Source: Lepidurus packardi (lineage: Eukaryota; Arthropoda; Branchiopoda; Notostraca; Triopsidae). Taken from it: a DNA stretch of 64,000 nucleotides. Where the stretch lies: positions 8,680,001-8,744,000 of the forward strand of contig JAKZAN010000007.1 in the NCBI GenBank assembly GCA_023053545.1, written 5' to 3'. The translations under genes and the position numbers were made by a program. Below the pieces are notes generated by a model. That model did no database searches, was not told the origin of the DNA, and saw only the letters and a list, made by a program, of their open reading frames with translations. Shown here piece by piece: positions 32,842-44,945 of the stretch. Every line of letters begins with the position of its first letter. Within the stretch, counting starts at the first letter, position 1.

Positions 32842-33649
32842 GCAGCCCAAGCTAGACCAGCGAGACAGAGAAGAGGGGAGTACAGTGTTTAAGGGAATGG
32901 AAGAAGAGAATTGATTTGCTTGGCATCACGAAAGGTGTGTAATGCTCTGCATAGCAAGCACCTTGAGTGGATGTTTCCTTACTTGTTTAGGCGATTTTGA
33001 GTTTCGCCAGGTCATTTCTGGAAACGTTTAATATGGGTATCCTTCAAAACTTCCTCTTCCTTTTCTCCCTTATTATTTAGTACTTAGTATGCAGAAAGCT
33101 CGGGAGAAAAGGCATTGTTACATTGCGAGAACCCTGGGAAGCGTGACGACGACTTGTAAACGAACGTCTCCGCCAGAGAAAATGAATAGTAATTAATCTG
33201 ATTGTCGGGAACAAAACAAATGGTTGGCAGCTTTAGTGGCGAAGCTTGTTAAGGCTCCTTTTTCCATCGAAGCACACAAACGCACCTGATTATAAAAAAG
33301 TACTAGTGTTTTTTTTACAAAATTGTTGAGGCGAGAAAGATGGCTGTTTAATTGGGCTATTTTTGCCTTAATTAATTTAAGGCACAGAGTGTGTGGTGCG
33401 AAAGTTAACCGTGCACGCCGTTTTCTGCGCAGAAACCATGCGCATTCATTAAGCCCGTGCCAGACACGTAGGGCCCCCTTGCGGCAGGGTAGGTCCGGTG
33501 TTACAAGCGAAGCTACGCTGGCCTTCGTTCTCGCCGAGACTCGGTTTAATATTCATGGATTTCTCTCGGACAAGGCACATAACACACTCGGAAAGCACAC
33601 GTATAAAGCAAGGGCGAAAGGCTAGAGACTTCGGCAGTAGAGTAGATAC
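32842..33649. other. Non-repetitive sequence, no clear gene
   Basis: Frames of 81-100 codons overlap between 33323 and 33743 without recognisable motifs. Confidence 0.45.
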
Positions 33650-34640
33650 CACTTATTGTTATTACGTGTTATTAAAATCAGCCGCTTTATATAATCGAAT
33701 TTTGAAGGATCGATTCAAAGAATTACAATTGATAGCATTCTAATCGATTATTAGAATCACATTTTCGGATATCAGAATCGATTTAAAACGAATCTTGTAC
33801 ATTAACAATCGATTTAAAACGAATCTTGTACATTAAATGTACATTAACAAAACTACAGTAGTGATTGCCGCATTTTAATCGATTATTAGAATCATATTTT
33901 CGGATATCAGAATCGATTTAAAACGAATCTTGTACATTAACAATCGATTTAAAACGAATCTTGTACATGAAATGTACATTAACAAAACTACAGTAGTGAT
34001 TGCCGCATTTTAATCGATTATTAGAATCACATTTTTCGGATATCAGAATCGATTTAAAACGAATCTTGTACATTAACAATCGATTTAAAGCGAATCTTGT
34101 ACATGAAATGTACATTATCAAAACTATAGTAGTGATTGCCGCATTTTAATCGATTATTAGAATCACATTTTTCGGATATCAGAATCGATTTAAAACGAAT
34201 CTTGTACATTAACAATCGATTTAAAACGAATCTTGTACATTAACAATCGATTTAAAACAAATCTTGTCCATTAAATGTACATTAACGAAACTACAGTAGT
34301 GATTGCCACATGGACTTTGCTTATTAACCAATGACGCTACTTTTACGCCACATATTCACCAATGACATTGATTTACGTCGTTTTGACCAATCCTGGCACT
34401 TCCAGCTTACTGCGCTTAGGGGGGAAGCCCTTTCTAAACTCGACAGTCAATTAAATGTCAATTAAAATCATTTTATTCAATGGAATGACTAGTTCCTTTA
34501 ATTGACTGGGAAAATTAGAAGGAATTGTCGAGAACCCTACCTAAGCGTAGGAGTAGGCTTCAAAGGCGCAGTGTTAATTGTGTTTTTAGATGTGTGGTTC
34601 TATAAACACGGCGACGAACAAGAACAGAGTTGATGTAAAT
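33650..34640. repeat. R3 dispersed element, copy a, with internal 135-bp array
   Basis: The flanks match copy b at 59330-59790: left GCCGCTTTATATAATCGAAT, and right TGACTAGTTCCTTTAATTGA, CTAAGCGTAGGAGTAGGCTT and AAAGGCGCAGTGTTAA. Between them, four 135-bp units occur (TAATCGATTATTAGAATCAC at 33741, 33876, 34011 and 34147), each with two or three copies of AATCGATTTAAAACGAATCT. Copy b has only one diverged unit. Confidence 0.9.
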
Positions 34641-35797
34641 GTAAAAGAGAAGTTGCGGCTCATTGAAAGTTATGTCAAGTTAAAGTTAGGAATTCTTCAA
34701 TCTTCTCTATCAAAAGCCTCCAAATGGCGCTAACCTTTCGGTTCCATATGCAGAGCAGAGACTAACTTATTTTTTTTTTTATCAAAAATGATACTCTAAA
34801 ACCCTTGAATTCGTCAGAAATCTTCTTTGCGACTCCAAAAATCGTTACGAAAGAAACAATAGTGGGTGTAGTGCTTCTAGCCAAAGGAAAGTTGTGGTAA
34901 AGGGTCCAAAAGTAAACTATGCTTTGTTTCGTTGGTCTAAACAAGCCAGTTTGTTTCACGCGCCGATTCATCTTAGCATTCTCGTGTATATGTCACATTT
35001 CGGTTAGAAGCTCCGCCTTATAGATTCAATCTACACTTGACAAATGTGATGAAAATAATCTACTCACTCATGATACTTTTATGGATACATGTATTATGAA
35101 GGCATCTTGCATCTGCATATATCGTGGGAATGTTACGAGTGCCCGGGGTCTATCACAATAGCTTCGCGTGTTACTGCACTGTAACTGCAAGTGAAGCGAA
35201 CAAAAGCTTTCGGGTGAGATTGGGAAGAAAAAGGGCTATTTTTCGGCTATTTTCCGTGACTCCTCCAAAAAAAGAACCGTAGCAGCTACATACATGCGCG
35301 TACTATATAGCCTTTTATATATGTGCTTAGCTTGTTCACTGTTGTTGCTGTCTGTATATACACGCGTTCTTTTTCCCCTTTTGCGTTCTTTTTTTTCGTA
35401 TTTTTATGAGAGAAACCTTAGTGCCGTACCAGGGCAGAAAAGTCGAGCCCGGTTTTTATCCGTAGTTAGAAAACAGACCTTCGCTGCGAAGCGAACCCCC
35501 CTTCCCTTTTCTTGTTTTATGTTTCCAGAAGAACCAGCATTTCACGAGCGAGCGCACTTATATGCTCGTATGTGTATATATATTGGCGTGTTTCTATGCA
35601 ACACGGGCGCCCACTGCAGGGCGAAAGAAAAAAAAAAAAAAGGCGAGCGAGTTTATGACTTCCGCTTTTCTTACGTAGCTTTTCGTTTGATTACAAATGG
35701 CCTCGAAATTTTTGCCCTCTAATTATTCTGACTTCATTAACATTCAGCTGGTTCCCGGGCCATGCGAGTCTTTTCTGATGCCATCTTCACTATAAAG
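34641..35797. other. Non-repetitive sequence with a weak direct-repeat copy
   Basis: At about 35010-35050 (GATTCAATCTACACTTGACA) there is a degenerate copy of the about 65-bp repeat that flanks the R1 array at 59801 and 60894. The plus-strand frame 35294-35722 (142 codons, hydrophobic start MRVLYSLLYMCLACSLLLLS) includes lysines from an A run and no recognisable domain; I do not call it a gene. Confidence 0.45.
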
Positions 35798-36043
35798 TCT
35801 CGTCCCAGTAACTGCAAGAAGGATAGCCAAAATAGGGCTCTGAGCAAGCCGGAGTAGTGTCACAAGTGCGGTTTACCAAGCCAAGAGACGGTTCTCCCCG
35901 TTAAAGTAGCCCCTCTTTCAGTCTCGTCCCAGTAACTGCAAGAAGGATAGCCAAAATAGAGCTCTGAGCAAGCCGGAGTAGTGTCACAAGTGCGGTTTAC
36001 CAAGCCAAGAGACGGTTCTCCCCGTTAAAGTAGCCCCTCTTTC
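35798..36043. repeat. 123-bp tandem duplication, nearly identical copies
   Basis: GTCTCGTCCCAGTAACTGCA starts at 35798 and 35921. Over 123 bases I see one clear difference (AGGGCTCTG against AGAGCTCTG). The unit is GC-balanced, unlike most arrays here. A GC-rich tail with CTAGCGCTCGG and CAGCGCTTGG follows to about 36240. Confidence 0.95.
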
Positions 36044-36904
36044 ACTGTTGCGTCCTTTCGACAAGACCGGACAGGCCTAGCGCTCGGTAGACGTGCGTTT
36101 TTTCCGTTGCCTCGTTGGCTAGTGTAACGGGGCCGGCTCAGTCAGGACGGGCCCAGCGCTTGGTATTGTACACTCGCTAGTGTGGCGTCGTTCACTGTTG
36201 GAGTCACGGGCCGGCGTTGGCCGTGCAGTGCAGGCCGGAGTAAAGCGACGATCCCGGCCATCCTTTTACCTTGGCTAACACATTTCCTTTCCTTTACTTT
36301 CCTTTACGCCCTTAACTTGTGCGCAAATTTAATTTCAAGACAAACAGCCTGGAGCTACCAGTTTTCCTAAAAATTCCTGTGAAAACTTTATCGAGCCCAA
36401 AGTTGACAAAAAGTTTGAAATTATTTGGGGGAAAAAACCTAACCAGCAATTGAATTTGTAAAAGGCCCGAGCTTTAACCAAGCTTCGAGCGGGCGGGGAA
36501 AAGCCTAGATATAGAACAACCCAACCAAACTGTATAATCTAACCCCCAACTTTTCTGCTGTGGTTGAAATAGTCTGTCAGTAAAGGCTCCAAGCAGGGAA
36601 AAAAAATGTCTATTTTACATGCAATCATGCCTTCCATGCATGTATACATGTATTATATACTAGTCTTTGGACCAGGGGGGGTAAGAGGGCAAATGTGTAC
36701 CCCCCTTTTCAACGCTCTTGCCTGCAATTTGCTTAAAAGTTTGTTAGATCATGTCTCTCGAGCATTTGCTTGCTTTTCTCCCCCCCCCCCCCGCCATATT
36801 GTATTGTTAATGGACTTTTTAAAAATGGCATTGTTACACGCACGTTGGAGGCCAAAACTTTGCCAGCTTAAGCCTACATCAACAGTATTTTAAAAATAAA
36901 TCAC
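36044..36904. other. Non-repetitive sequence, no clear gene
   Basis: GC-rich at 36100-36250, then AT-rich. A C run is at 36780-36792, and a repeated CATGCATGTATACATG word is near 36640. No gene is seen. Confidence 0.5.
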
Positions 36905-37235
36905 TAAAAAATGACTTAAAATTGAATTAAAATGGAAAAATTGAACAAAATTAAAATTGAATTGAAATTGAAAAGTTGAATAAAATAAAATTTTAAAATT
37001 AAAATTGAATTGAAATTGAAAAATTGAACAAAATTAAAATTGATTGAAATTGAAAAGTTGAATAAAATAAAATTAAAAATTAAAATTGAATTGAAATTGA
37101 AAAATTGAATAAAATTAAAATTGATTGAAATTGAAAAGTTGAATAAAATAAAATTAAAAATTAAAATTGAATTGAAATTGAAAAATTGAATAAAATTAAA
37201 TTTTAAAATTAAAATTGAATTGAAATTGAAAAAAA
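36905..37235. repeat. AT-rich array of ATTGAATTGAAATTGAAAAA-type units
   Basis: TTGAATTGAAATTGAAAA and TTGAATAAAATAAAATT words alternate with a composite period near 76-80 bases, about four composite copies. The 152-codon minus-strand frame across it is low-complexity Phe/Asn/Ile and is an artefact. Confidence 0.88.
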
Positions 37236-38169
37236 AATCAGAAAATAAAAACGTATTATTTAAAAACAACAAAAGCGAGCTCAAGCCGAAATAGTTTGTG
37301 TATAGATATTCCCTTTTTTTGGACTCGAGTACCTTATTGGGCTGGAATATTTCTGGTAACGCCCCTTTTTGCACGTGATTTCTATTGATTTACTTTGGAA
37401 TTTTTTATTTTCATTATTTCCGAGTTTTTTTTTTTCGTTCAAACTAGCTTGGTACGGCGATGATGAACAACCTTGGATTCTAAAACTTGAGCAAAGTCTG
37501 CAGCGAATGGGTTAAGCGGGCATTTCTACGACTTGTTTTCTGTTAATGTCAAACGGTCATGCATAAGGATGAGCTCTCTACGCTCTACTCTGGCGTCCGA
37601 AAGAGCTTGAAGCTCGAAACGGAGAGTAGCCCCAAAGCTCTTTTGGCGACGTAAAGAAAAGAAAAACTCGAGTGCTCTTTGTCGTCTCTTTTTCGAAACT
37701 GGACGTCAAACAGTTTGCCGCAAAATCCATTTTGTTTTCAACTGGGATCTTTTTTTTCCTCCTCTGGGCCTTAACTTCTTGTGAAGTGGGTGAATTTTCC
37801 CCCCTAAAGTCGATTTTCCACTCGTAGTTTCGATGCAGAATACCTAATAAGTTCCCTTTATGATTTATTTTATTTTCCCTTTATTTTCTTTAAGAAAAAA
37901 GAAACGGTACAAATTTCGAGCGACTGGATGCATAGATGAATGAAGAAGATAGATCATTTAACTGATAGTATTTAGTATTATTATTTAGTAATTTAGTGAT
38001 TAGTATTCGAATTGTTTTGTTATAAGATGATTGTAATTTTGCTCTTCATTTTCTGTTATTTTTCTTATATTATTTGTATGTTTTTGTTTTTATTATTATA
38101 TTTTTATTCTTATTATAGTTTTATTTGTTAGTTTACGTGAGTATTGGGAAGTAGACGCGAGGAAGACTC
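37236..38169. other. Non-repetitive sequence, no clear gene
   Basis: A partly palindromic stretch GAGCTCTCTACGCTCTACTC with GGAGAGTAGCCCCAAAGCTC lies at about 37571-37640. The interval ends in AT-rich DNA at 37960-38130. Confidence 0.45.
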
Positions 38170-38400
38170 CGTGTACCCGACAGAAGGACGCCTAACAACC
38201 AAATGACTTGGGCACTTTCTTATCTCGTTGGCGTTTAACCAGTGAGCAGACTTTTTCAGAAATTTAGGAATTTTCAGAAGCAGAAATTCTATTGGTCCCT
38301 TAAAAGATTATGGGCCTGGCGTCCTTCTGTCGGGACCCGTCGCCCTTATGTCGGGTGCCCAGCGTCCTTATGTCGAGTCATCCTTGTGTCGCGTTGCCTG
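38170..38400. repeat. 17-bp inverted repeat with degenerate 20-bp tandem words
   Basis: CCCGACAGAAGGACGCC at 38176-38192 is the exact reverse complement of GGCGTCCTTCTGTCGGG at 38318-38334. The second arm is followed by decayed direct copies (CGCCCTTATGTCGGGT, GCGTCCTTATGTCGAGT and CATCCTTGTGTCGCGTT). Confidence 0.85.
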
Positions 38401-40195
38401 ATTAGTTATTCTCTTATTATAATTATTATTATTTTCTTTAAACATTTCTTTTTGTATTTGTCTTATGTTGCGTATGGGCGGAGCCTATTGCAAGCCAATA
38501 ATGCCTAGCATATTTAAACCCTTTTAAGGAGCTTTTTTACAGCCAATAATGCCTAGCATATGTAAACCCTTATGGTGATTATCGAAATCCAGATTGTAGA
38601 TACTGTAAGAAAGGCAATAGGCATAAGCCTACGCCTAAATAAATTAAAAAAAAAAAAAAAAAAAAAACTTTTAAGGAGCTTTTTTACAGCACAGGAAACA
38701 GATCGAAAGAAGAATTACTTCATTTATTTTCTTCTTTTTTTATGTTCGTATGGCTTATATTAATATATATTATTTATTATTGATCGAAATCTTGGTCGAA
38801 TTCCACCTTTCTTGTGTCACTGCTAAAGGGGGGGAATTTCCTTCCAGAAGGCAGTATGAAGGGTTGTTCCTTGTCTCGAATGTGAGCGACTTGTACATGT
38901 TTGAATTCGGCACGCTTGAGCCCGAGTTTTGCGTAACGCTCGTGGGACATTTTGGTCCACACCTCGCTGGTTTCATTGCGTTAACTTGCTTTTGCAGCCG
39001 AGTGTTGGAGCCATAAAACTCCATTTATGGCGCTTGGTAAGCTGGCGTTTCTTTTCTCGTACTTTCCTGATTGGTCCAAACGTTTGCCAAAAAAAAAAAC
39101 GTCATCTCTGACCTTGGAACACCAAAATCTCGCTAAAGGAAATGAAGGAAAGCAGTTAGTGGCTCAAGTTTCAACAATAAAACTCAAACAAAGGACAAAG
39201 ATGAATAGGTGTCCGAGTCCGTTTACAAGGTATTGAGCCTACAGGTGTGTTAATCGGCGGAGAAAAAAAAAAAAAGGTTTGAGCATCGGTGTCGCGCTCC
39301 CTGTCATGTGTGTTTTGCTGCCTTTCCCCATGTGTGTAGTAACTTGTTTGCTCGTTTCGTGGCTTGGACATGGTGGGTAGCTTAGGTTCATTGGGGAGGA
39401 GAGGCGGAATGGCTGGAGGTGAAAAAAACCGTTCTTTTTAGACACCAGAGCGAGGCGTGAGTTAGCGAGTAGCAAGGGTGTCAAGTTTTTCGGTCGATGT
39501 ATGGGTGTGAAGGTTGTACGTGACGTGGCATAGTCGTTCTTTTTCTTTTTTCGTTTGACTACCCTTTGTTATGCGCATTGGGGCTCATCCTTGTTGTGGA
39601 TCGTTTTGCGAGCTTGGCCTTTTTCTCATTATGTGTCGCCTCTTGGAGCTACAAGGGGGGTAGGGAGGGGCGGAAAAGAGGGAAAAAGAGCCCAGACATG
39701 TTGTCACTGTGCGTAAGTGCAGAAGCAGTTTCTACGGAAGAAGAAAAAAAAAAAAAAAAAAATTCTTCCCATGTTAGAGCTTATGGCTACTAAACCATTA
39801 TCGTTGATGCATTGCATGGCTCTGAAGAAGCTGCTCATCATCGCATAAGAGCTGTTGGAAAAGGACGAGGAAAAAAAATTACTACCAAACAGAAGAGAAG
39901 ATTCGTTTCAGGCGATTTTTTGCTAGTTTTTCTTCCCATCGAGTGCGCATTGCGTCACTTTCAAAGTTGAAAGAGAATGAATTCGATGGAATTGGTTAAA
40001 AACGAAGTCAGTTAGGGGAAAACTGTTTTTGATGATTTAGGAAAAGTGTTTTGGATACGCAGTAGGCATGGGAAGGCAGTTTTTGAATCGCGAACGGGGA
40101 TTTTTTTTCCATTTGAAATTATTTTTAGCATTATGGAGTATTGGGAAAAAAATTTAATAAAGGGTATTTTCCCGATTTAATATTAATAAAATATC
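38401..40195. other. Non-repetitive sequence with A runs, no clear gene
   Basis: A duplicated GCCAATAATGCCTAGCATAT is at about 38491 and 38541. A runs are at 38646-38667 and 39745-39760. The overlapping frames at 38750-39371 are unrecognised. Confidence 0.5.
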
Positions 40196-40300
40196 ACTAT
40201 GAATCGTATGAATAAAGTAAAGAAAATTAAAAGAAATTAAAGAAAATTAAGAGAAATTAAAGAAAATTAAAAGAAATTAAAGAAAAATTTATAATTAAAG
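40196..40300. repeat. AGAAATTAAAGAAAATTAA microsatellite
   Basis: About five copies of a 9-10-bp word (AAAGAAAATTAAAAGAAATT) lie at 40217-40290. Confidence 0.85.
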
Positions 40301-40634
40301 GAGATTTTCCAAATAGAAGAAAGATAGCGAAATTGTCATGAAACAATTAACTTGAGATATTCGACAGAATTTAGCTACTTGTACACAGAATACAATTCAG
40401 ATTTTCAATTATAAACCCGCCCGCAATTCAATTATAAACAATTCAGATTTTAAGAATAAAGTTTTAAACGAGATTATTTATTTGCAAACAACAAGTGCAT
40501 TGTTTTTGAATTAAGGGTCAAGGCATGTTTTCTTTCTTGAACGGTAATAAAAACGATGTTTTTTTAGTTTATTTTAGTTTTCACTCTTTAAAAAGTGAAA
40601 ACGAGTATTTTGGTTTATTGAGAAATTTTAACCA
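40301..40634. other. AT-rich spacer before M1
   Basis: No gene is seen. A doubled AATTATAAACCCGCC/AATTATAAACAATTC word is at about 40408-40445. Confidence 0.45.
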
Positions 40635-41340
40635 AGTTTCCATATAGCTTAAGCTCGATAAAGGCGGTTAGCATGGGGAATTTCGGAACAACTTTTTGGA
40701 GAAAGATTTCATGAAAACTTCAATTTCATGAAAATAAGTCTTTGACAGTAATGTTGAGCTCGCTAACAGGTTTTTTCCAATGAGTAATAAATTAGCAATA
40801 AGCAAATGAAGGTTTGCACCTAGGAGAAATACGTTTCCTAAGAATCGATCCTTTGGTTGTGCACTAGCTACTAATAAAAGAACTTTTGTTTTGCATTGCT
40901 TTCAAGTCTGACAGCCGTTTTCGTGAAATCTTGTTGTGTAAGTTGAACGACTTGATTTGGCACATCAAACTATAGTGACAAATTGTACTTTTCAAAAGCA
41001 AAACCAGCCGGCAATTAGCTATCTATTTCTTATCTTACTTTCTTAGGCAAGGCTTTTGCAAAACGACAACCACCATCAGTGCCATCTGTGACTCTTTCGC
41101 ATCACTAAGCGAAGGTATAAGGGAGCCTTTACTTTACTAACTTACGTATTCGGCAGAATTTAAGTACATATACTATTCCGATTTTCAACTTCAAAAGTTT
41201 TCAGAAATTCAGAGTTTGTAAGTTCTCATTTCAAAAGAAGTTCAGAATTTCGAACTAGTTTACTTCTTTCCAAACACCTTCAGAATTAAGGCTTAAAGCG
41301 TTTCATTCTTTACAGCAAAAAGTTCTTAACTACGCAAAAA
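40635..41340 (+). mobile_element. M1 MITE-like element, copy c, within a 700-bp duplication
   Basis: M1 spans 40635-41127 (5' CCATATAGCTTAAGCTCGAT, 3' AAGCGAAGGTATAAGGGAGC C). Similarity to copy a continues to about 41340 (GTATTCGGCAGAATTTAAGT, AAGGCTTAAAGCGTTTCATT). The unit duplicated between 18.5 and 40.6 kb is therefore larger than M1 itself, and the two copies look recently separated. Confidence 0.85.
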
Positions 41341-41399
41341 AAAAAAATTCATATTTTGGTTTGTTAGGAAATTTAACTTGTAAAAAAACTGGCAAAATT

Positions 41400-41710
41400 A
41401 CCTAAAAATAAGAGCCAAAGATCTCATTTCTAGTCATAGTTTACCGTCCATCAGTCGCAAAGTAGTAACTTGGCAAATAAAGGACAAAAATAGGATCATG
41501 TGGCTAGTGACGTCACAGACGTGTCGGTGTCCATGTATCGTGGTCTCCGCAAGCTTTATTTAGCTGTTTGAATCATACAAGAGAACGGTAAACCTTGTAA
41601 CAGCGCTATGACACGTTCGTGACGTCATAAACCTAAACTGTGCATGCCGGTAACTCTTGAACGGCTATTCCAAAAACATGCAAACCAAGTCTGTCGCTCT
41701 TAGAATCGTA
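41400..41710. repeat. R1 element, single diverged copy
   Basis: The left box is degenerate (GATCTCATTTCTAGTCATAG at 41420), the reverse CRE box is TGACGTCACAGACGTGTCGG at 41509, the forward box is GACACGTTCGTGACGTCATA with the octamer at 41620, and the right box is GTAACTCTTGAACGGCTATT. The two CRE boxes are 111 bases apart here, against 215 in the 16-kb copies. Confidence 0.82.
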
Positions 41711-44299
41711 TAAACCACTTCAATTCGTTCAAATCCACACGTGTGATTCTGGTTGATTCTGTAATGGATTCTGTGAGCGATGTGATTTCCTTGTAGTGCA
41801 ACTTAAGGAGACTAACTTTCCTTTTTTTTGTGGAAAAGAAAAGGGGTGATGCGATTTGAGGTCTTGGTTGTGTGCTAATTCCGTTATTTATTAGCACTTT
41901 TCTTTCTTTTTTAACACATTCTTCTTCGCTGACGAGCACAACACGAAGCAGTCATACAAAATAGGAAAAAGTATCGCTTTTTTTTCGTTTTTCGTAAGAA
42001 GGGTGTCTGGTTTGGGTTTTCCAGTGTGTATACTGTATACTTCCCAAGTCAGCTGAAAAGAACAACATTCGTGGGCGAGGGAATCAACTCGCCTCGCTAT
42101 TTCCCCTGACGTCTTCCTTTTTAGCTGGTCTAAAGTTGTGCAGATAGGGTGACATGCAAATGACGAGGAGCTTTAAGTACTGCTTAGTCCCCGGAAATGG
42201 CTCGGCAGACGTGGCAAACTGACAAAAGTACTTGTACCTTGGGCCCGGCTAGCAAGTAAAGAGAGACAAGAGAGAGAAGCAAGTTGCGCTTGACTACTTA
42301 TGCATGACAATACTTTGGAGCACCGCGCCTTAGTAACGAACTTGCCATGCTCTTGTACCTTCCTCGTATTTCCGCGCGAATCTCGTGATCGCACCCGAGT
42401 CATGGTCCTCGAAGGGTAAGGAAACCGAGACCGAAAGGAAAGTTGAAAAATCCCAAAATAAAAATTGTGGAAAAAGACAGGCATTCCAGCCAAACAGACC
42501 TGGTAGCCAAAGTGGAGTTTTTGTTTTATGGAAGCCAAAGTTTTTATTCTTTCTCCTCGTTTTATGTGGCGCTATAAAACTCTCTTTGGCTTCCCAAAAG
42601 AAGTTTCGGGGAAAATATAGCAGGCAAACTGTTATGGAAGTGCTTGGACGTATCGTCTAATGTAGTGAGAGCGACCGAAATAAGGAAATAGTGTTCCCCT
42701 GAGAATAAACCTTTGCGGATTTTTTTATATTATTTTTATGATTCTTTTGTCTAGTTTTATTTAGTTTTATTTAGCAGTGGTGAGCTAAAATAGGGGGCTG
42801 TTTATGGGAGCTCTTGATGGAAAGTTAACTTGGCTTACAAAGGCAGCATTAGAGGTATTACCATATGTATGGGCATGATTTAAAGCTTTGCCGTCGTCTG
42901 CTGGCGAGTCGTGAGATTATCATAAAGTCACCGCGAACTTTGCAGAACGTGAGCGTGGGCCTTTGGGATTGGCATATTCGAAGGAATATTTATTGTCCGT
43001 GCCTTAGTTTGGCGTACAAGGCCAGTCAATACATGACGCCAAGTATCCGGTGGTACCCTACGCCGAATCCTCCGATAGTTTTTGCTCGTGCCTTTTTTAA
43101 TCAACGTACAATGTTGAAGAGCGTGCGATTCGTGAGCGAGAGTTTAAAATTGCCAGGTGTTGGCGTTTACTTTTTTTTTTTTTATACGTGATGTTGGACG
43201 CACGGCTCGCCATTCCCCAACTTCTGGAGATTCATTAACTATATGGAGCAAGTTGGATTTTTTTTTTTTTAAGGTGAGACTGAGTTGCAAAGCTTGCCAA
43301 GATCCGGTTCGCGTGTAAGAATTCTGAGCACGAACCGATTCCCAGCGATGCGATCATTTACTGGTTCATTTTATTTATTTTTATTTCATTTTTATTTCAT
43401 TTCTCCCCGGTGTGTGTATATGTGAGTTTCAAGGGTTTTTTTTCGAATAGAAGCTTCTAACAAGGGAATTTCCCGTTTCGTTAACGAAGATTGGAAGATT
43501 GCGCACCATTACTATGTTAAAAAAAAAAAAAAAAAAAAAGTTCAGGTACACGAAGAGTTCCGAACCATTACGTGCAAAACTCGTATCTGAACCCAAATCC
43601 AAACTTTTTAAAGAAGTTTGCTATGATAAGTTTCCCCACGTAATCCAGGAGGAAATTCATTAGCAATTGGAACGTGGTCTCTTTTGTCCGGTTTCGGAGC
43701 CAAAAGCAGAGAGACAAGTTTCTAAACAATTTCTTTTCTTTTTTTTTTATTTATTTATTTATTAAAGCAAACCTTTTCCCACAGTTGACATGTGCCGTTG
43801 GGGACGAAAAAGGCATGGTAATGCCCCGTCAAAAAAGGTCTCTTCATTCTCGGGGGAAATGAGAATTACCTTATTGTCATGTAACAAACTGAGAGCTCAG
43901 GTCCCAGAAATAAAAATGGATATAAAAATAAAAAAAAAAAAAAATGAAAAAAAAAACCTGCTGACAGGGCTGGGAAGCTGAAGAGGGGGTAGGAAGGTTC
44001 TTCCAGTGATGATAGTGTTATTTTCATGCTCGAAAATTTCATAATTTTTGTCCTTGGGGAGAGAGACCGATACTGGTATTAAGAGGGTTAGCTCTGATGG
44101 TACCCACGGACTGACTGGATTACCCACGAAAAGCTTGATGATGGGAGTTTGCGTGTGCTGCATGAGCAACCTCAGCAGCATTAGTAGCGGTCATGATACC
44201 CACGAGAACTTGATGAGAGACAGAGAAAGTCCCGTAGCCTTTGCCTAACCCAGACCCACACAAAAAAATGCCATTTCCTCTCCATTTTTTTTTTTTTTT
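41711..44299. other. Non-repetitive sequence, no clear gene
   Basis: The longest frames (minus 42173-42538; plus 42865-43191) have no recognisable motif and no convincing splice context. An A run is at 43519-43539 and a T run at 44285-44304. A TTATTTTTATTTCATTTTTA microrepeat lies near 43370-43400. Confidence 0.5.
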
Positions 44300-44945
44300 T
44301 TTTTCGCAGTTACATGACACACGAGAGCCTTAAAGGTGATGAGCAAAAAGCCTCAATCTCTTAATCTCGCAATAAAAAAAAAAAAAGTTTCCCGAAAAAC
44401 TGCAAACCCAATTGATTAATTTGATTAATTTTGATTAATTTCCCTGCTTGAGATTCAAGACTTACTTATTCGACTTCCTTACTTATTACTAACTTAGATT
44501 GTCGAATACGTCTAATTTAATGTATTCTAATTATTAGTGCAATTATGAATCCACTATTTTCGTGTTTTAACATATTAATGACGTAATTTAATTACGGTAT
44601 TTTTGGTATTTTTGGAGATTTTCTGGGTATTTTTGAAGATTTTTTTTTTCGCAGTTACATGATACACGAGTTTCTCGAAGGTGATGACCAAAAAGCCCCA
44701 ATCTCTTAATCTCGCAACCCAAAAAAAATAAAAAAAAGTTTCCCGAAAAACTTCAAACCCAATTGATTAATTTGATTAATTGTTTCCCTGCTTGAGATTG
44801 TCGACTTACTTATTCGACTTCCTTACTTATTACTTACTTAGATTGTCGAATACGTCTAATTTAATGTATTCTAATTATTAGTGCAATTATGAATTCACTA
44901 TTTTCATGTTTTAACATATTAATAACGTAATTTAAGTAGTTTAGT
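44300..44945. repeat. 344-bp tandem duplication
   Basis: GCAGTTACATGACACACGAG (44307) and GCAGTTACATGATACACGAG (44651) start copies that share AATCTCTTAATCTCGCAA, GTTTCCCGAAAAACT, TTGATTAATTTGATTAATT, GATTGTCGAATACGTCTAAT and TTTAACATATTAAT. Copy one carries about 50 extra bases near its end. Confidence 0.92.

Noticed and set aside
35294-35722. 142-codon frame with a signal-peptide-like start
   Set aside because: Contains a lysine run from an A homopolymer and no domain; hydrophobic starts are common in T-rich DNA.
36916-37374. 152-codon minus-strand frame rich in Phe, Asn and Ile
   Set aside because: Low complexity, made by the ATTGAAATTGAAAA array.
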